The translations under genes and the position numbers were made by a program. DNA of 64,000 nt from Erodium maritimum. Lineage: Eukaryota > Streptophyta > Magnoliopsida > Geraniales > Geraniaceae. Positions 1-11,385 of this stretch are shown piece after piece. Under the pieces are notes generated by a model. It did not search any database, was not told the origin of the DNA, and was given only the letters and a program-made list of their open reading frames with translations. Each line of letters begins with the position of its first letter. The first letter of the stretch is position 1. The DNA lies in assembly GCA_963921825.1 (NCBI GenBank), contig OY997592.1, positions 52,658,336-52,722,335 on the forward strand, read 5' to 3'.

Positions 1-2075
1 AGGTGATGCTAGAGTGGCCGGTACCAACCAACCTGAAGGGGTCACGGGGCTTCCTGGGGCTTACCGGCTACTATCGAAAGTTTTTTGAAGGGTATGGTAT
101 CATCGCACGGCCCCTGACGAATCTGTTGAAGAAAGACTCATTTCAATGGGGAACGGAGGCACAAGAGAGCTTTGAGAAACTCAAATTAGCCATGACAACG
201 GCTCTAGTATTACAACTCCCCAACTATCAGCTACCATTCACCATCGAGACGGATGCATGCGACACAGGGATCGGGGCGGTCCTGATGCAGAACAAGAAAC
301 CGATTGCTTATCTCAGCAAGGCATTGGGACCCAAAAATAGCAAACTATCCACCTATGAAAAAGAGCTCATGGCTGTGGTGATCGCAACCAAGCATTGGCG
401 CCACTACCTGCAAGGAACCACATTCACCATCAAAACCGACCACCAACCACTCAAGTTCCTCCTTGAGCAGAAGCTCACGACCTCATTCCAACAAAAATGG
501 TTGGCGAAAATTTTGGGATTGAGCTACACCATTCATTACAAGAAGGGAGCCTCCAACAAAGCAGCCGACGCACTGTCACGACGGGACAGTCATGAATGCC
601 GAGCATTGACAACCATGACTCCGGCTTGGATGGAAGAAATTGCCAATGGGTACCTGGGAGACATGGAAGCCGAAGGGCTTTTGACACAGTTGATTGTGAA
701 GCCATCCCAATTCCTGAATCACCAATTGAAAAATGGAGTGATCTATGTAGAAGGGAAGATATATGTGGGCAAAAGGGCTGATCTGAGAGAGCAAATATTA
801 CATATGTTGTCCATTGGAGGGCACTCGGGGGGTCAGAGAGACGATGAAGAGAATTCAGTCCCTGTTCTGGTGGCCGGAGATGGCTAAGGACGTCAAGGAG
901 TTCGAAGGAGCGTGTGAAACATGCCAACACTGTAAAAGCGAAAATGTAGCTTACCCAGGGCTCCTACAACCACTGCAGATTCCGACCGGCCCTTGGAAAG
1001 GGATCTCTATGGACTTCGTGGAAGGACTACCCAAATCCTCCTGGTTCGAATGCATCCTAGTGATCACTGACAGGTATTCTAAGTACGGCCATTTTATTCC
1101 TCTCCATCATCCCTTCTCGGCTTCTTCAGTAGCAGAAATCTTCATCAACAATGTCTACAAGTTACATGGGTTACCCAACTCCATTGTAACTGACCGGGAC
1201 AGAGTCTTTACCAGTGCTTTTTGGGGTGAGCTTTTTCGAGCAATAGGCACCCAATTGAAGATGTCTTCGGCGTATCACCCCCAAACCGATGGGCAGACGG
1301 AGAGGCTTAACCAATGTCTCGAGAATTACCTCCGAGCAATGGTCCACCAAAAGCCGAAGGTTTGGAGTAAATGGTTGGGGCTGGCAGAATTTTGGTACAA
1401 TACCAGTTGGCATACAGCCCTAGGAATGACTCCCTTCGAAGTCGTTTATGGCTACAAGCCCCGCTCACTGAATATAGCAGATTTGGATACCTCTGTGGCA
1501 GCAGTAGAAGAGTTTCTCAGGAACAGAGCATCCATAGCCCAAATGTTGAAGAAGAATTTGGAGCTGGCACAAGAGAGGATGAAGCTATACGCTGATAAGC
1601 ACCGAACTGAGCGAGAATTTCAGGTAGGAGACTGGGTTTACCTGCGACTTCAGCCATACCGTCAAGCGTCCATAGCCCCAAGGAAGAATATGAAGTTGGT
1701 TGCACGATACTATGGTCCCTTCGAAGTAGCTTCCAAAATCGGAAAGGTGGCTTATAAGATAAAGCTTCCCAGTACCTCAAAAATCCATAATGTCTTCCAT
1801 GTATCGCTCTTGAAGAAGAAACTGGGAAAGAAACATTCACTGGTGACACAACTCCCTGAAACTGGAAAGGATGGTCAAATCCTCGCAGGCCCGTACAAAA
1901 TCCCCAGCCTCCGTTTGACCAAAAGGAACAACCAGGCAGTAGCAGAATACTTGGTGCAATGGGATCCCGATTGTGTGGAAGATGCCCGGTGGGAAGACGC
2001 CCGAGCTTTCCGTGATAAATTTCCAGATTTTTCCATTCCGGACTTGAGGTCAAGTCCTCTTGATGGGGAAGGCAT
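1..2075 (+). pseudogene. Reina-like Ty3/gypsy chromovirus pol fragment (RNase H, integrase, chromodomain), frameshifted
   Basis: The 3' half of a retrotransposon polyprotein, cut by the window edge. Frame 3 (3-~830) holds the RT connection region (GFLGLTGYYRKFF), RNase H (ETDACDTG; DHQPLKFL) and the AADALSRR tether. It ends at the integrase zinc finger (GGHSG). The remainder continues in frame 1 (from ~814): CETCQHC, catalytic core aspartates in SMDFVEGLP and VTDRDRVF, glutamate in DGQTERLNQ, then a C-terminal chromodomain around the EYLVQWDPD segment (1945-2040). The chromodomain and the residue pattern suggest a chromovirus of the Reina type; the clade is inferred from memory. The frame changes at a run of six G (827-832), so one polyprotein is not encoded. 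A purine tract at 2062-2075 followed by TGTCAAGG may be the PPT/3' LTR junction, so the open frame continuing to 2286 is probably LTR sequence. Confidence 0.88.
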
Positions 2076-2802
2076 TGTCAAGGCTGCAGAAGTTGTTGGG
2101 TCTCAACCCAATAACTCGGGGAAGGGCTTCGTGTGCCACGACCCAAAAGAGAAGGAGGGCCCAAGCCTGGCCGTGCGCTCCAACGCGAGCTACCGAGACG
2201 TCCTTGTCCATGGTCAAGCTGGTCATCGTCTGGGTGAAGAAGACAAGAACAGAGTGACGAAGGCGGGAGGTGGAAGTCAGGTTTGAAAGTAGATGAAGAT
2301 GTATTCCATTTTGAGTATGTGGCTGATAGTATTTGTAAGAGCATTAGCTCATGTATTAGGGCATCAGAAGAGGAACCTTGTAGCAAGGTAGAGGACAGCA
2401 AGCTTGTAGCAAGCTTGGCTGACCTTCCTCAATCATCTCCACTTTTGTATGTTTCATGTTCAATCAAAGAAAGGCACTTCCTTGTCCTCTCATATAGCCC
2501 CCCTCACAGCGAGCTTCAGATATACGGTGGCGGCGCTGGTTTGAGGCAGCTCGGGAGGAAAAGGGAATGGAGAAGGGGTTTTGGGTTTCTGAGAGTGAAG
2601 GTGCGACGCAGGCTGGAGCAGAAGAGAGGAGAAGAGGAAGACGGGGTCGGAAAGATGGCCGGAGAGGTTTGACGCGAGAAATGGACGGCGAGGTTTGAGG
2701 GAGAAGACGAGGGATGATGCTCTGGCATTGGGATTCGTGCGCAACAGTGGAAGGAGAAGCGGCGTGAGAGCTTTTGATCGCGTTAGGGTTTCTGAAGTAC
2801 GG
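2076..2802 (+). other. Possible start of the Reina-like 3' LTR and unassigned transposon-derived sequence
   Basis: TGTCAAGG at 2076 directly follows a purine-rich tract, as an LTR start should, but I could not find a matching LTR end or a second copy in the window. Open frames on both strands between 2283 and 2940 show no family resemblance. I see no host gene here. Confidence 0.35.
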
Positions 2803-3019
2803 GCTTGGGCCGGTTCTGACGCGCGAGTGAGTTGGGCTTGGTCTACAGGCCGGCCCAATTTCGCATCTGTCTGGCCCAAAAACCACACTTTTTTTATTTC
2901 TTTTCTTCTCCTTCTCTTTTTTTTGAACTCGATCCAAAATTCGATTAAACTTTCAAACCTTTCTCCAACCTGCCACGTTCCAACAATAAATTGAACTATC
3001 AAATTTCTCGGTCTTTACA
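2803..3019 (-). repeat. Direct repeat copy 1: outer end of a Tekay-type LTR
   Basis: About 217 bp that recurs with few changes at 4288-4515. On the minus strand it begins TGTAAAGACCGAGAAATTTG, which is the kind of start seen in Tekay/Del LTRs. It abuts, at 3020, the same tract (gtctacccccctt) that lies beside the LTR of the intact Tekay element at 33957. It is therefore read as the start of the 3' LTR of a minus-oriented, diverged element. The left limit of this LTR was not found. Confidence 0.65.
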
Positions 3020-3370
3020 GTCTACCCCCCTTAAAGGAATTTCGTCCCCGAAATTTAAACGAACGCGCTCCACTTGACCTTATCTCAAGTAACGTTCGCT
3101 TAAAACTCACAAGTGGTGGATCCGCGCTGTACTTCTGTAGTTGAAAATGTGGAAGCCGATAGGCAACGACTCCAATTATGCCCAAAATCTCAAAGGTCCG
3201 GAAAGTCGTGTGGTCAACTTGCCTCTGTCGCGGTTGAACCGAAAAGGCTCTTCTTCGGCTCACTACTAGAAATACGTGATCCCCGACCTTACAACTCAGA
3301 AGGTCGGGGTCATCTATCTGAATAACTCTTCTGTAGGCTCTGCGCGGTTTTCATCGTTTCCGAAAAACGC
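3020..3370 (-). pseudogene. Remnant of Tekay-type pol C-terminus
   Basis: The minus strand encodes pieces that match the polyprotein of the intact element at 33.9-38.8 kb: GVVAYRLPHFQL, QKYSADPP and the [12 protein letters not shown] end beside the PPT. The plus-strand text near 3320-3345 (aactcttctgtaggctctgc) parallels 34470-34490. Internal deletions and frame changes make it non-coding. It belongs to the same wrecked element as the flanking direct repeats. Confidence 0.75.
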
Positions 3371-4287
3371 CACCTTTGCTTAAAAGTTCTTTACTTGATC
3401 TCGCTAGTCACCCAAACACAATACTTGGCGGTGAAAAACAGTCTTACTCACAGTTCACAAATCCTACGCGCAACGTCTCACACCAACTCAAGGAAATACC
3501 GAGTAAAAACACCCAAAACACTTAAGAAACTCAGGTAACGGTCTAGATATCCTATACCGGGGTCATGCATCGGTATAGATATCGTACCGCCACAGACAAC
3601 CTCGGTCTAGATACCCTATACCGGATTTTCCCGTCGTATAGGCATCATGCCGGAACACTCCGTAGGTCGAACAAAGTTGGAACTACACACTGACGTAACT
3701 TCTCAATTTCCTCCTTAGTAACCCCTACAGGGATAGTTCACACCGAAACTCAAGCATGGTCATGTCTCGACCAACACACACAAACAAGGAAGTAACACAT
3801 AATTGTAATTATCATGATCAAGGATCTCAAAACCAGTGCACGGTTCAGAAAAAAAACGTACTCTACCGATATCTAATCGGACGACCGACGTACAACAACA
3901 AGGAACGATGAAGCCTCTTACTGGCACTTAGTCGAAAGTAGGCGTCCTTCGGGACACACCTAAACCAAACATTATGATAACCACACTCGACAGTAGAACA
4001 CAAACCAAGATTTCTCATCGAAGGTTAACCAACCCGTGATAATCCTCTTACCGTTACCACTTGTTCACACACTACCGATCAACCAACCTATAAGTCGTTT
4101 CAACCAAGTCACCATATTACTGAGTATCCAACCAGCATTGAACACTCGAGAATTTGAACGGCCATTGGGGTAATTTGCGCGTATTTCCTCAAACGTCTTT
4201 CGAACAACTTAGGACCAGTCACTGGTCAACTCTTAATTCTCATTATGCCCTGCATGGCACAAGACCCGACCTACCAATCACTGCTTC
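3371..4287. other. Degenerate internal region of the wrecked Tekay-type element
   Basis: There is no open frame of note. Two near-identical 22-bp palindromic motifs (3539-3560 and 3602-3623, cggtctagatatcctatacc type) lie 63 bp apart and resemble the short tandem arrays found in other LTRs here. No primer-binding site for tRNA-iMet is visible beside the right-hand repeat. Confidence 0.4.
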
Positions 4288-4515
4288 GTTTGGGCTTGGG
4301 CCGGTTCTGACGCGCGAGTGAGTTGGGCTTGATCTACAGGCCGGCCCAATTCCGCATCTGTCTGGCCCAAAAACCACACTCTCTTCTTTTTTTTATATTT
4401 CTTTTCTTCTACTTTTTTTTGAACTCGATCCAAAATTCGATTAAATTTTCAAACCGTTCTCCAACCCGCCACATTCCAACAATAAATTGAACTATCAAAT
4501 TTCCCTGTCTTTATA
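4288..4515 (-). repeat. Direct repeat copy 2: truncated Tekay-type LTR end
   Basis: The second copy of the 2803-3019 repeat. On the minus strand it starts TATAAAGACAGGG, so the terminal TG has become TA. Homology begins abruptly at gggcttgggcc, so only the first ~228 bp of this 5' LTR survive and the deletion junction is at its inner side. Together with copy 1 it brackets a 1.27 kb core. Confidence 0.6.
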
Positions 4516-5229
4516 GGAGCCATCGCTAATACCATCAGTTCTTTGACTAGAGAAAAAAGGTACAAGTTTTAGCCTTGGTAGAGCACAATCGGTGCTTGCC
4601 TTTCCAATTGCTTTCCCGCTTGATTCCATGTTCTTCCACCATTCCGGGAGTAGATGGATCCTTTGTCCCGACCATCATCGGGGAAAATCTAGGGTCAAGA
4701 AGGCCGGATCTCCAATATCTTCCCCAAACCTCCGTCGGTGCTCTCCTCCTTCCTCAACATTTAGGATGCCCAAACCAGGAGGATTCGCCATGAATATCCA
4801 CAACCCAAACCCCTAGGTCGATGTATTGTTGTCGATCAGGGTCGTACTATAGTCATCGTCATGTTCCATTAGAATCCTTAGTAGTCCCATATTTTGGTCT
4901 TTTAAAACTGTTTTATAGGGGGGTATTTCCGAAGCCGTCCTCCGCATTCTCAAGATCTCACTAAACCCCTTATAGGATATAATTCTTCAGATTAGGGGTG
5001 TTTCGCGCGGATGCGGAATTGAATTTCTATGATCCACGACCCGCCATAAAAAATGAACATTTGTCGGATTTAATCCGTAAAATATGTGGGTGGATTGAAT
5101 ATTATATCCAAGTGACACACAACATATATATAAATACTTAAGCTCCAAATTATTTTTAGACAAAATTAATATCATTCTTGATATAATCAATTTTCAAACA
5201 CCTGGCTACATTATAAAAATATTGGATAG
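4516..5229. other. Intergenic, AT-rich; possible hAT-like left terminus at 4994
   Basis: No gene is recognised. At 4994 the sequence TTAGGGGTGTTTCGCGC starts a stretch rich in ggatnnaat motifs. A partly complementary end (tttgaacacccttac) occurs near 7616-7630. See findings. Confidence 0.3.
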
Positions 5230-7320
5230 GAACGCGCCCACGCGCACGCGTTAGGTTTCGTTTTGAAACCTGCAACCGCCGTTGCCATCCTCAGGTGGAG
5301 TGCGAGTCGCATTTTACGGTGGCCGGGTGTGGGGAGGAAGGAGGTGAGTTTGTCGCATGGGTGTTTCGTGCCGGTGAAGCTCCCTGAAGGGTCAGGATTG
5401 CTCCGTAGTAATTGCACGCCTCTAGGTACGCCGTGCCTCAGCGTTTCTTCAGCCGCTTTCCGATCGTTGCTCCGGTGGATTTTCTAGCAGGCCATAGATC
5501 GTGTCCTTCTTCGATCGTAGGTCTCGGAGTCGCTGGATTAGTGTGGTCCGACGCTTTTGCGACCCAGGTCTATCCCGTGACCTATTTTCCGGTCAGAGGA
5601 GACCGTGTGCTTCAGAAACGTGTGCGGCGTAGTTTGAGTCAAAGAGGTTAGGTTGTTTCTAAATCGGAAAGCATGAGGAAGGAGAAACATTTTTTTTTTG
5701 TCTTTTTCAGCTTTTTGTTCGGTCTTTCTATCAACCTATAATTCCTATTGTCGTATATGTGTGAAGAATCGTCGGACTGTTCCGATGAAGTCAGACAAAA
5801 GGGTTGGGATTGGGAAGGGCGTGATCTCGGCAACTTATGTTGTTGTTAACCAGGGCTCCAAAGATTTAGTTAAGGCCAAAGGAAGTACTGTTTCATTGAA
5901 TGGTGGAGAAAAAAAGATCGGGTCAGGTAAGGATCTTCAGAAAAAGATGGAAGTTCGGAAACCTTCGATTTCAGGTAAGAAGCAGGCCGCTCCAGAAATT
6001 GTGCAGGAAATTAAGGATCATGTCGAACCGGTGAGTTAGAGCATCCTAGAGCTGTTGTAGATAGGAATCAGACATTCACTCAACCAACCAACAAGGAGAG
6101 TACATCGGAGAACGCCAGAACAATAAGTTCCACCGATGTGTTTGTTTGCAATCTTCCTTATGGATCCACAGAGGAGCAGGTAAGTAACGTTTTCAGTGCT
6201 TTAGGGTCTGCCCGAAGGTGCTCTGTTTTGAAGCGTTCGAACAAGGGAGGGAGATTTTTTGGGTTCATTTCCTTTTGAATGGGCATATACTTCTCGTCGC
6301 TTTGGCTCGTCCCAGAACTTACCACCGTGAAATCAGAGCTTTCGAAGCTCGGTTTCCTCGTGGAGACCCTCGTGGTCTGGTACATGTGGATGGGTTTCAA
6401 GGTTCTGGCTTTGGTACGAGTGGGTCTGCTCCGTCGTGTTCCGGCGATGGTCTGACCTCTGATATAAATTTAGAAAGTCCTGCAAAAACGCGATCTAATC
6501 CGGGTTCAGTTGATGGTGGAGAAGATCATGGGGTTGCTGATTCGTTTGCAGGTGCTTTGGGTGTGAATCGGGGTGAGTCACAGGCCTCTGAAGATGCTGG
6601 TCGGTTTGTAGATGAGGCTCAAGTGTGTGGGTTGAATACGTAGGCCATAGAGACTTCAGATTAGGTTCAAGGGCTTGGCCATTGTTCTCTTCCTATGGTT
6701 GCGGTGTTTGGTGATGTACCTCGGATTGATGTTTCAATCCCGGGTGTCGACCAAGGAAGCCCTTGGAAGGACGCTATGACTAAATCCCCGAATCCTGAGG
6801 CTCCACCTCAACCAAAGAAGGGACGTGGACGTCCAGAAAAGGGACAACCAAAGAGAAGTGTTCCTCTAGTTGTTTTTTATCAGTCAAGAGCCAAGACCTC
6901 TGCCAATAAAGGAGTCAATTCGGGAGGCTTCACTGTTGATTTCGCTAAAAAGGATAGCTTGGGTGATTGGAGTTTTAGCAAGAAAGTTGGAAAAAAGGCA
7001 GTCGACCTTGCTTGTTTGGCCCTCGAATATGCAGTCCCGCAAGATGAAAACGTCAAGGTTAGTGATGACGAGGTTTACCCTGCTCCGACTACAGAAGGAG
7101 CTCTTATTCCAGTTCCGATGTCTAACCGGTTTTTCTGTTTGAACTCGAGTAGGAAGTAGATTTTTGTTTGCTTTCTTGTTTGGGTGTTTTGTTGCTCTTT
7201 GTAGCTGTTTTAGTCTAGGGAAATGGTCATTTTTCTGGATCGTTTTCTGGCTTTACTTTACTTTCTTGTAGAACATTCGCTTAATAAAAAATTTAGCTTG
7301 TCAAAAAAAATTATTGCAAC
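5230..7320 (+). pseudogene. LINE ORF1-like pseudogene with RRM and AT-hook (BNR-type L1), no ORF2
   Basis: A 5' leader (5230-5784) precedes a candidate ATG at 5785 (MKSDKRVG). A broken RRM follows at about 6126-6270, showing an RNP2-like VFVCNLP and then STEEQVSNVFSALG. Further on, a Ser/Gly-rich linker frame runs to 6643 and a basic AT-hook stretch (KKGRGRPEKGQPKR) lies in the 6695-7159 frame. The tail at 7159-7315 ends in an A-rich stretch like a LINE 3' end. RRM-bearing ORF1 proteins are known from the BNR subclade of plant L1 elements. At least three frame changes separate the segments. No endonuclease or reverse transcriptase follows, so either ORF2 was deleted or this is an ORF1-only derivative. 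A decayed host RNA-binding gene is the alternative. Confidence 0.55.
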
Positions 7321-7429
7321 TAAATTTTATTACAAAACTATTGATTTCACACATGTTGTAAGGTCGACAGGTAGTGGCCTTTGTAGTATGCTTGGTTGGA
7401 CTCTATGTATTGAATTGAGCATGCTACCA

Positions 7430-7461
7430 TGTGTGTGTGTGTGGGGGGGGGGGGGGGGGGG
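7430..7461 (+). repeat. (GT)n followed by G19 run
   Basis: A short GT dinucleotide tract runs directly into 19 consecutive G residues (7443-7461). Confidence 0.95.
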
Positions 7462-8370
7462 TTATCCACATATCTATCGACTCTAATTCACAATTCGCCA
7501 TATTTTTGCGGATCAATAAAATTCGATCCGTTATCCATCCACTCACATACGGATGAATAACGTATGGATAGCATACCAGCCGGATAAGTGGGCGGTGCAA
7601 ATCACAAATTTTTTTTGAACACCCTTACTCAAGACTCCGATCGTCGTTGTAGTTGCAGGTTGGATCAACGAGGCCCGACATATTTTTGGCACCTAGAGCG
7701 ACGTCGAATCCCTCTCATGGTAGCGAGGTCGTGATCGATAATCTGTTTGAAACAATACCCAAGTGGATATGAGATCATCCATTGTCGCCCTTCATCGGCA
7801 CAAACGAGACCCCGATGCGCATCACGAACGCGATTGCGCTGCTCTTGAAGCCCATCCGGATCGTCAAGGATTGCGTTTTCTCTCCATCCCATCATCACCG
7901 AGCACAACATACCTATCCCCAATCACTCGCAGCCAACCAACAACGCACACCATAGCCATGCCTTGCAGTGTCTAGCCTGTACGCACACGGTGCCTGAAAC
8001 GTAAGACCACCTACAACATGCGACCCATGTATGTGACCCACGAACTACGACCCACTATTTAGTGAGTCTGGTCGTGGGTCGCGACCTGTGACTCACTTTA
8101 GTGGTTCTCTAGTTCGCGAATCACACGTCCGGGGCCAACCAATCCCACGCTGACACGTGTCATGCTCGGGAAAAATATCAGATCGTTGGTCCAACGGTCT
8201 GAAATAGTTATATTTTAATTTTTTTAACAAAAACAAATCTAAATATAACCTAAAAAAATAAAAATTAAAATCTCATATATACATACCCCCATCCCATTCA
8301 TCAGACCACCAACATTTCTCAACTTTCACTCTCAAATTCACAACTTTCTCTCACAAAAAGTCCGATATAA
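7462..8370. other. Upstream flank of a decayed SANT-gene element; no gene seen
   Basis: The sequence is AT-rich with degenerate short repeats. catatatacat near 8275-8284 occupies the position of the tataaata box seen upstream of the two related genes at 27.2 and 29.8 kb. Terminal inverted repeats for this element were not identified. Confidence 0.4.
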
Positions 8371-8962
8371 AATGTTTGACGATGAGAACCGACGTGCATT
8401 TTCACTGGAGGCCAAAAAATACATAGCGGAGGAAGTCAACCAGGATGATATCTAGTTCAACACATATCAACTAGGCGACTTTCAACATATGTTGAACATC
8501 AACACCCACCTTTCAACCCTAGCGCTTTTAGTCCTTACATGCACCCTGGATGGAACATAGGTACTTTCAACCTCTCGTCTTTCATTTCATTTATTAATTT
8601 TTTTGATGGAAAATATCATTTTTTTATATATGTTGCTAAATGAATTTCAACCTAGATCAATTCGACCCATCATCTTTTTACCACCCTCCTTACAACCTCG
8701 GTCCCAATAATTAAGGCTAACTCGAGGCTGGTGGATTACAACAACACGTCGGCGGTGGCAGCAGCACCCAAATTTTGTCTTAATCGTCCTCTACCAGCCT
8801 TTCCCAACGAAGGGCGCCAAACCCTAGAAGAAAATGGAGCCCTGATGCGAACAAACACCTAATACATGTCTGGTTATGCACACCCAAAGACCTAATCAAG
8901 GACAACTCTCAAGATGGTAGTTCCTTATGTGGAACAATTTCCAAAAGGTGCAACGAATGAGG
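8371..8962 (+). pseudogene. 5' part of decayed SANT/Myb-type Harbinger accessory gene, first copy
   Basis: ATG at 8371 opens MFDDENRRAFSLEAKKY, then an in-frame stop appears within 30 codons. A GT...AG intron is recognisable at about 8560-8652. The continuation includes a segment reading CWLCTPKDLIKDNSQ in one frame, matching CWLSSTKDPIKGNSQ of the related gene at 27.9 kb. The last ~210 bp recur at 11947-12157. This family is often annotated in plants as 'glutathione S-transferase T3-like' and accompanies PIF/Harbinger elements. It is broken by stops and by the retroelement that follows. Confidence 0.6.
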
Positions 8963-9078
8963 CTGAGTCGACGTGGGAACGCGAGGAGGAGGTTTGCGCG
9001 AAGTATCCCGACTTGTTCAACTCCCGAGGTACGTCTGTTTTAAATTTCGCGGACGAAATTTCTTTAAGGGGGGTAGAC
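8957..9078 (+). pseudogene. Tekay-type pol C-terminal end with PPT
   Basis: It encodes [19 protein letters not shown] and LNFADEISLRGVDC, matching the chromodomain end of the intact polyprotein at 33.9-34.1 kb. The purine tract (aaggggggtag) lies just before the LTR at 9079. All the rest of the internal region is missing. The frame stays open into the LTR and stops at 9133-9135, as in the intact element. Confidence 0.9.
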
Positions 9079-10799
9079 TGTAATAACCACTCCCGGTCAA
9101 CGCCAGTCAAACCTGCGAAAAACAGGAAAATTTAAAAATTTTAAGACAAGCACTAAATTGAACCTAAAATGACCCCGAGGGTCATACCGGACTTAAGTTG
9201 ACCCCGTTATCGACCAAAGTGAGTTCCGGGGGACTCAGGGCAACTTTCTGATCAATTTGGGAAACGTTGACTTTTCGCTGGAAAAGTCAACCGAGCGACG
9301 TTTTGGTCCATTCGAGGACCGTTTTGGATCCAAAAGGCTTAGCCGTCGTCGCAGCGGTCTTAGTTGAGCCGTTTCCTTGTAGCCCGTCAAGTTTCGTAAT
9401 TTTTGGGAAAAAGTGCCCGTTCGGGGCCCGAAACGTTCGATTTTCGCGAATCTGACAGAAATACCTACAAGATATTTTGTTTAAAAAGGGGACCCACTTT
9501 CCACATGTCACTAAAGGGGTGGGGTTAGGTATTTTTGAAGCAAGACAAGAGAGGGGGGATGGGTGTGTTCGGCCACACTTGTAGAAAAGAGAAAAAAAAA
9601 ATAAGAAAAGGAAGAGAGTTTTAGAGAGAGAAGGAGAAGAGAGAAAAAGAGAGAAGAAGTTAGGGTTTGGCCACTATTCACGAAGCTTCAACCATTGGAT
9701 CGTCTCATCGTTGCAAGAATCGAACTCCCCTCATCTTCCTCTACGGTTAGTACTAAACCGATCGTCGATTTGATAATTTCCAAATGTTAGGGTTTGGTTA
9801 AAAATGATTAGTTTAGGGTGTATTGAGGTTGTAGGAATTGTTGGAGACGTTTTGGAGGTGTTTGGAGGCGAAGGGGCACGTTTTCCGGTGACCGGAAGCT
9901 CGGGAGGAGCTCCGGCCACCGTGGGTGGAGGCCGGCCGGCCATGGGGTGGCTGGACGGAGCTGGGACTAGCCACCACCATGGTGGCCGAGCCCTTTGAAC
10001 CCTAGGGCCCACGGCCAAGTGGGTCGGGTGGGGCCCACGTGCTCGGGTGCTCGGATTTAGTGTTCGGGTGGTTTAAAACGTTCCCTGGACCATTTATCCT
10101 TAACCGAATCGAAATTTGGAATTAAATTGGAAAAGTTATAATTATCGGGTTTAGAAACTTTAAACGTTAATTATTTGACTCGGAAGTCGGAATTCGATTC
10201 CGTCGAGTGCCTAGGAATCCTTGAATTATTCTCAGACCGTAGAAACGAAAACGAGAATTTTTGGAGCCCCGGAAGGGCATTTACAAAACCCGGGCAGATT
10301 CGCCATGTCGGGCGAATCGGGCCATTACGAGTCCTTTATCGACAATGTCGAGTAATTGGGAAGTTTGGGAGTGATCGACATCGTTGGGGTTACGTTTGGG
10401 CGTTAAGTTTATTAAATTCCAGATTATTCCTGCGAGTTTAAAGTGCATTGAAAATTGTGTTCTTTTAGATCGTGCTGCGGACCGAGGCAAAGGGAAGCTA
10501 GGCGAGTGACTGGGATCACGCCGGGGCTTAGTTGAGCACTTTTGGAGAATTACTCGAGGTAGGGAAAAGTAGCCGGATCTCGGCCCTGACTGGGGAAAGT
10601 TAACAGTAGAATTGCATGTGACACCGGGGTGTCGTGGGTTGAGTAGGTTTATTTAAATATTAGAAAAGCATGATACGGGAACGTAGCGAATATCAGAAAA
10701 GCATGTGACACATAGTAGTGTCGTAGGAACAGAGAACTTAGCGATATTAGAATTACTGGAGGCATATGACCATGCCCGGAGGTTGATTGTTTAAATTAT

Positions 10800-11115
10800 G
10801 TCTTGGGTGGCCATGAGAGCCCGTATTTTATTATCGATGTCTTGGGTGTCCATGAGAGCCCGTGTTTTATTGTTAGTGTCTTGGGTGGCCATGAGAGCCC
10901 GTGTTGTACTGTTGGAGTCTTGGGTGGCCATGAGTGCTCGTGTGGTTGTTGAACCCGAGTCTTGACCGTTAGTGTGTCTTGAGTGGCCATGAGTGCCCGT
11001 GGGGGGTTGTTGAACCCGTGTCTGACCGTTGGTGTTTGGGTGGCCGTGAGTGCCCGTGGGGTTGTTGAACCCGAGTCTTGACTGTTGAGGTGTCTTGGGT
11101 GGCCTTGAGTGCCGT
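10800..11115 (+). repeat. ~39-bp minisatellite inside the LTR
   Basis: Units begin tcttgggtggccatgag and recur at 10801, 10840, 10879 and 10918, then more loosely to ~11115. The corresponding array in the intact Tekay LTRs has a 37-bp period. Confidence 0.85.
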
Positions 11116-11217
11116 GGAGTGTTGGACTGGTGTTGTTACTGTTTGTTGAGCTTTGGTTGTGTTTGTGATTGTGGTTACCTGAGGTTGGGGGGCCGCTTGG
11201 TTTGGGGTTGTGAGTGT

Positions 11218-11385
11218 GATAGGTCGACAGCCTGATCCGACTTGGTGTCGATGAATTGCGATAGGTCGACAGCCTGATCCGACTTGGTGTCGATGAATTG
11301 CGATAGGTCGACAGCCTGATCCGACTTTGTGTCGAGGAATTGCGATAGGTCGACCGCCTGACCTGATTGAGATTGGTAAAAAGGT
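11218..11385 (+). repeat. 42-bp minisatellite inside the LTR (4 units)
   Basis: Units start gataggtcgacagcctgatc at 11218, 11260, 11302 and 11344. The related array in the intact Tekay LTR has a 48-bp unit, six bases longer between the same landmarks. Confidence 0.92.
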
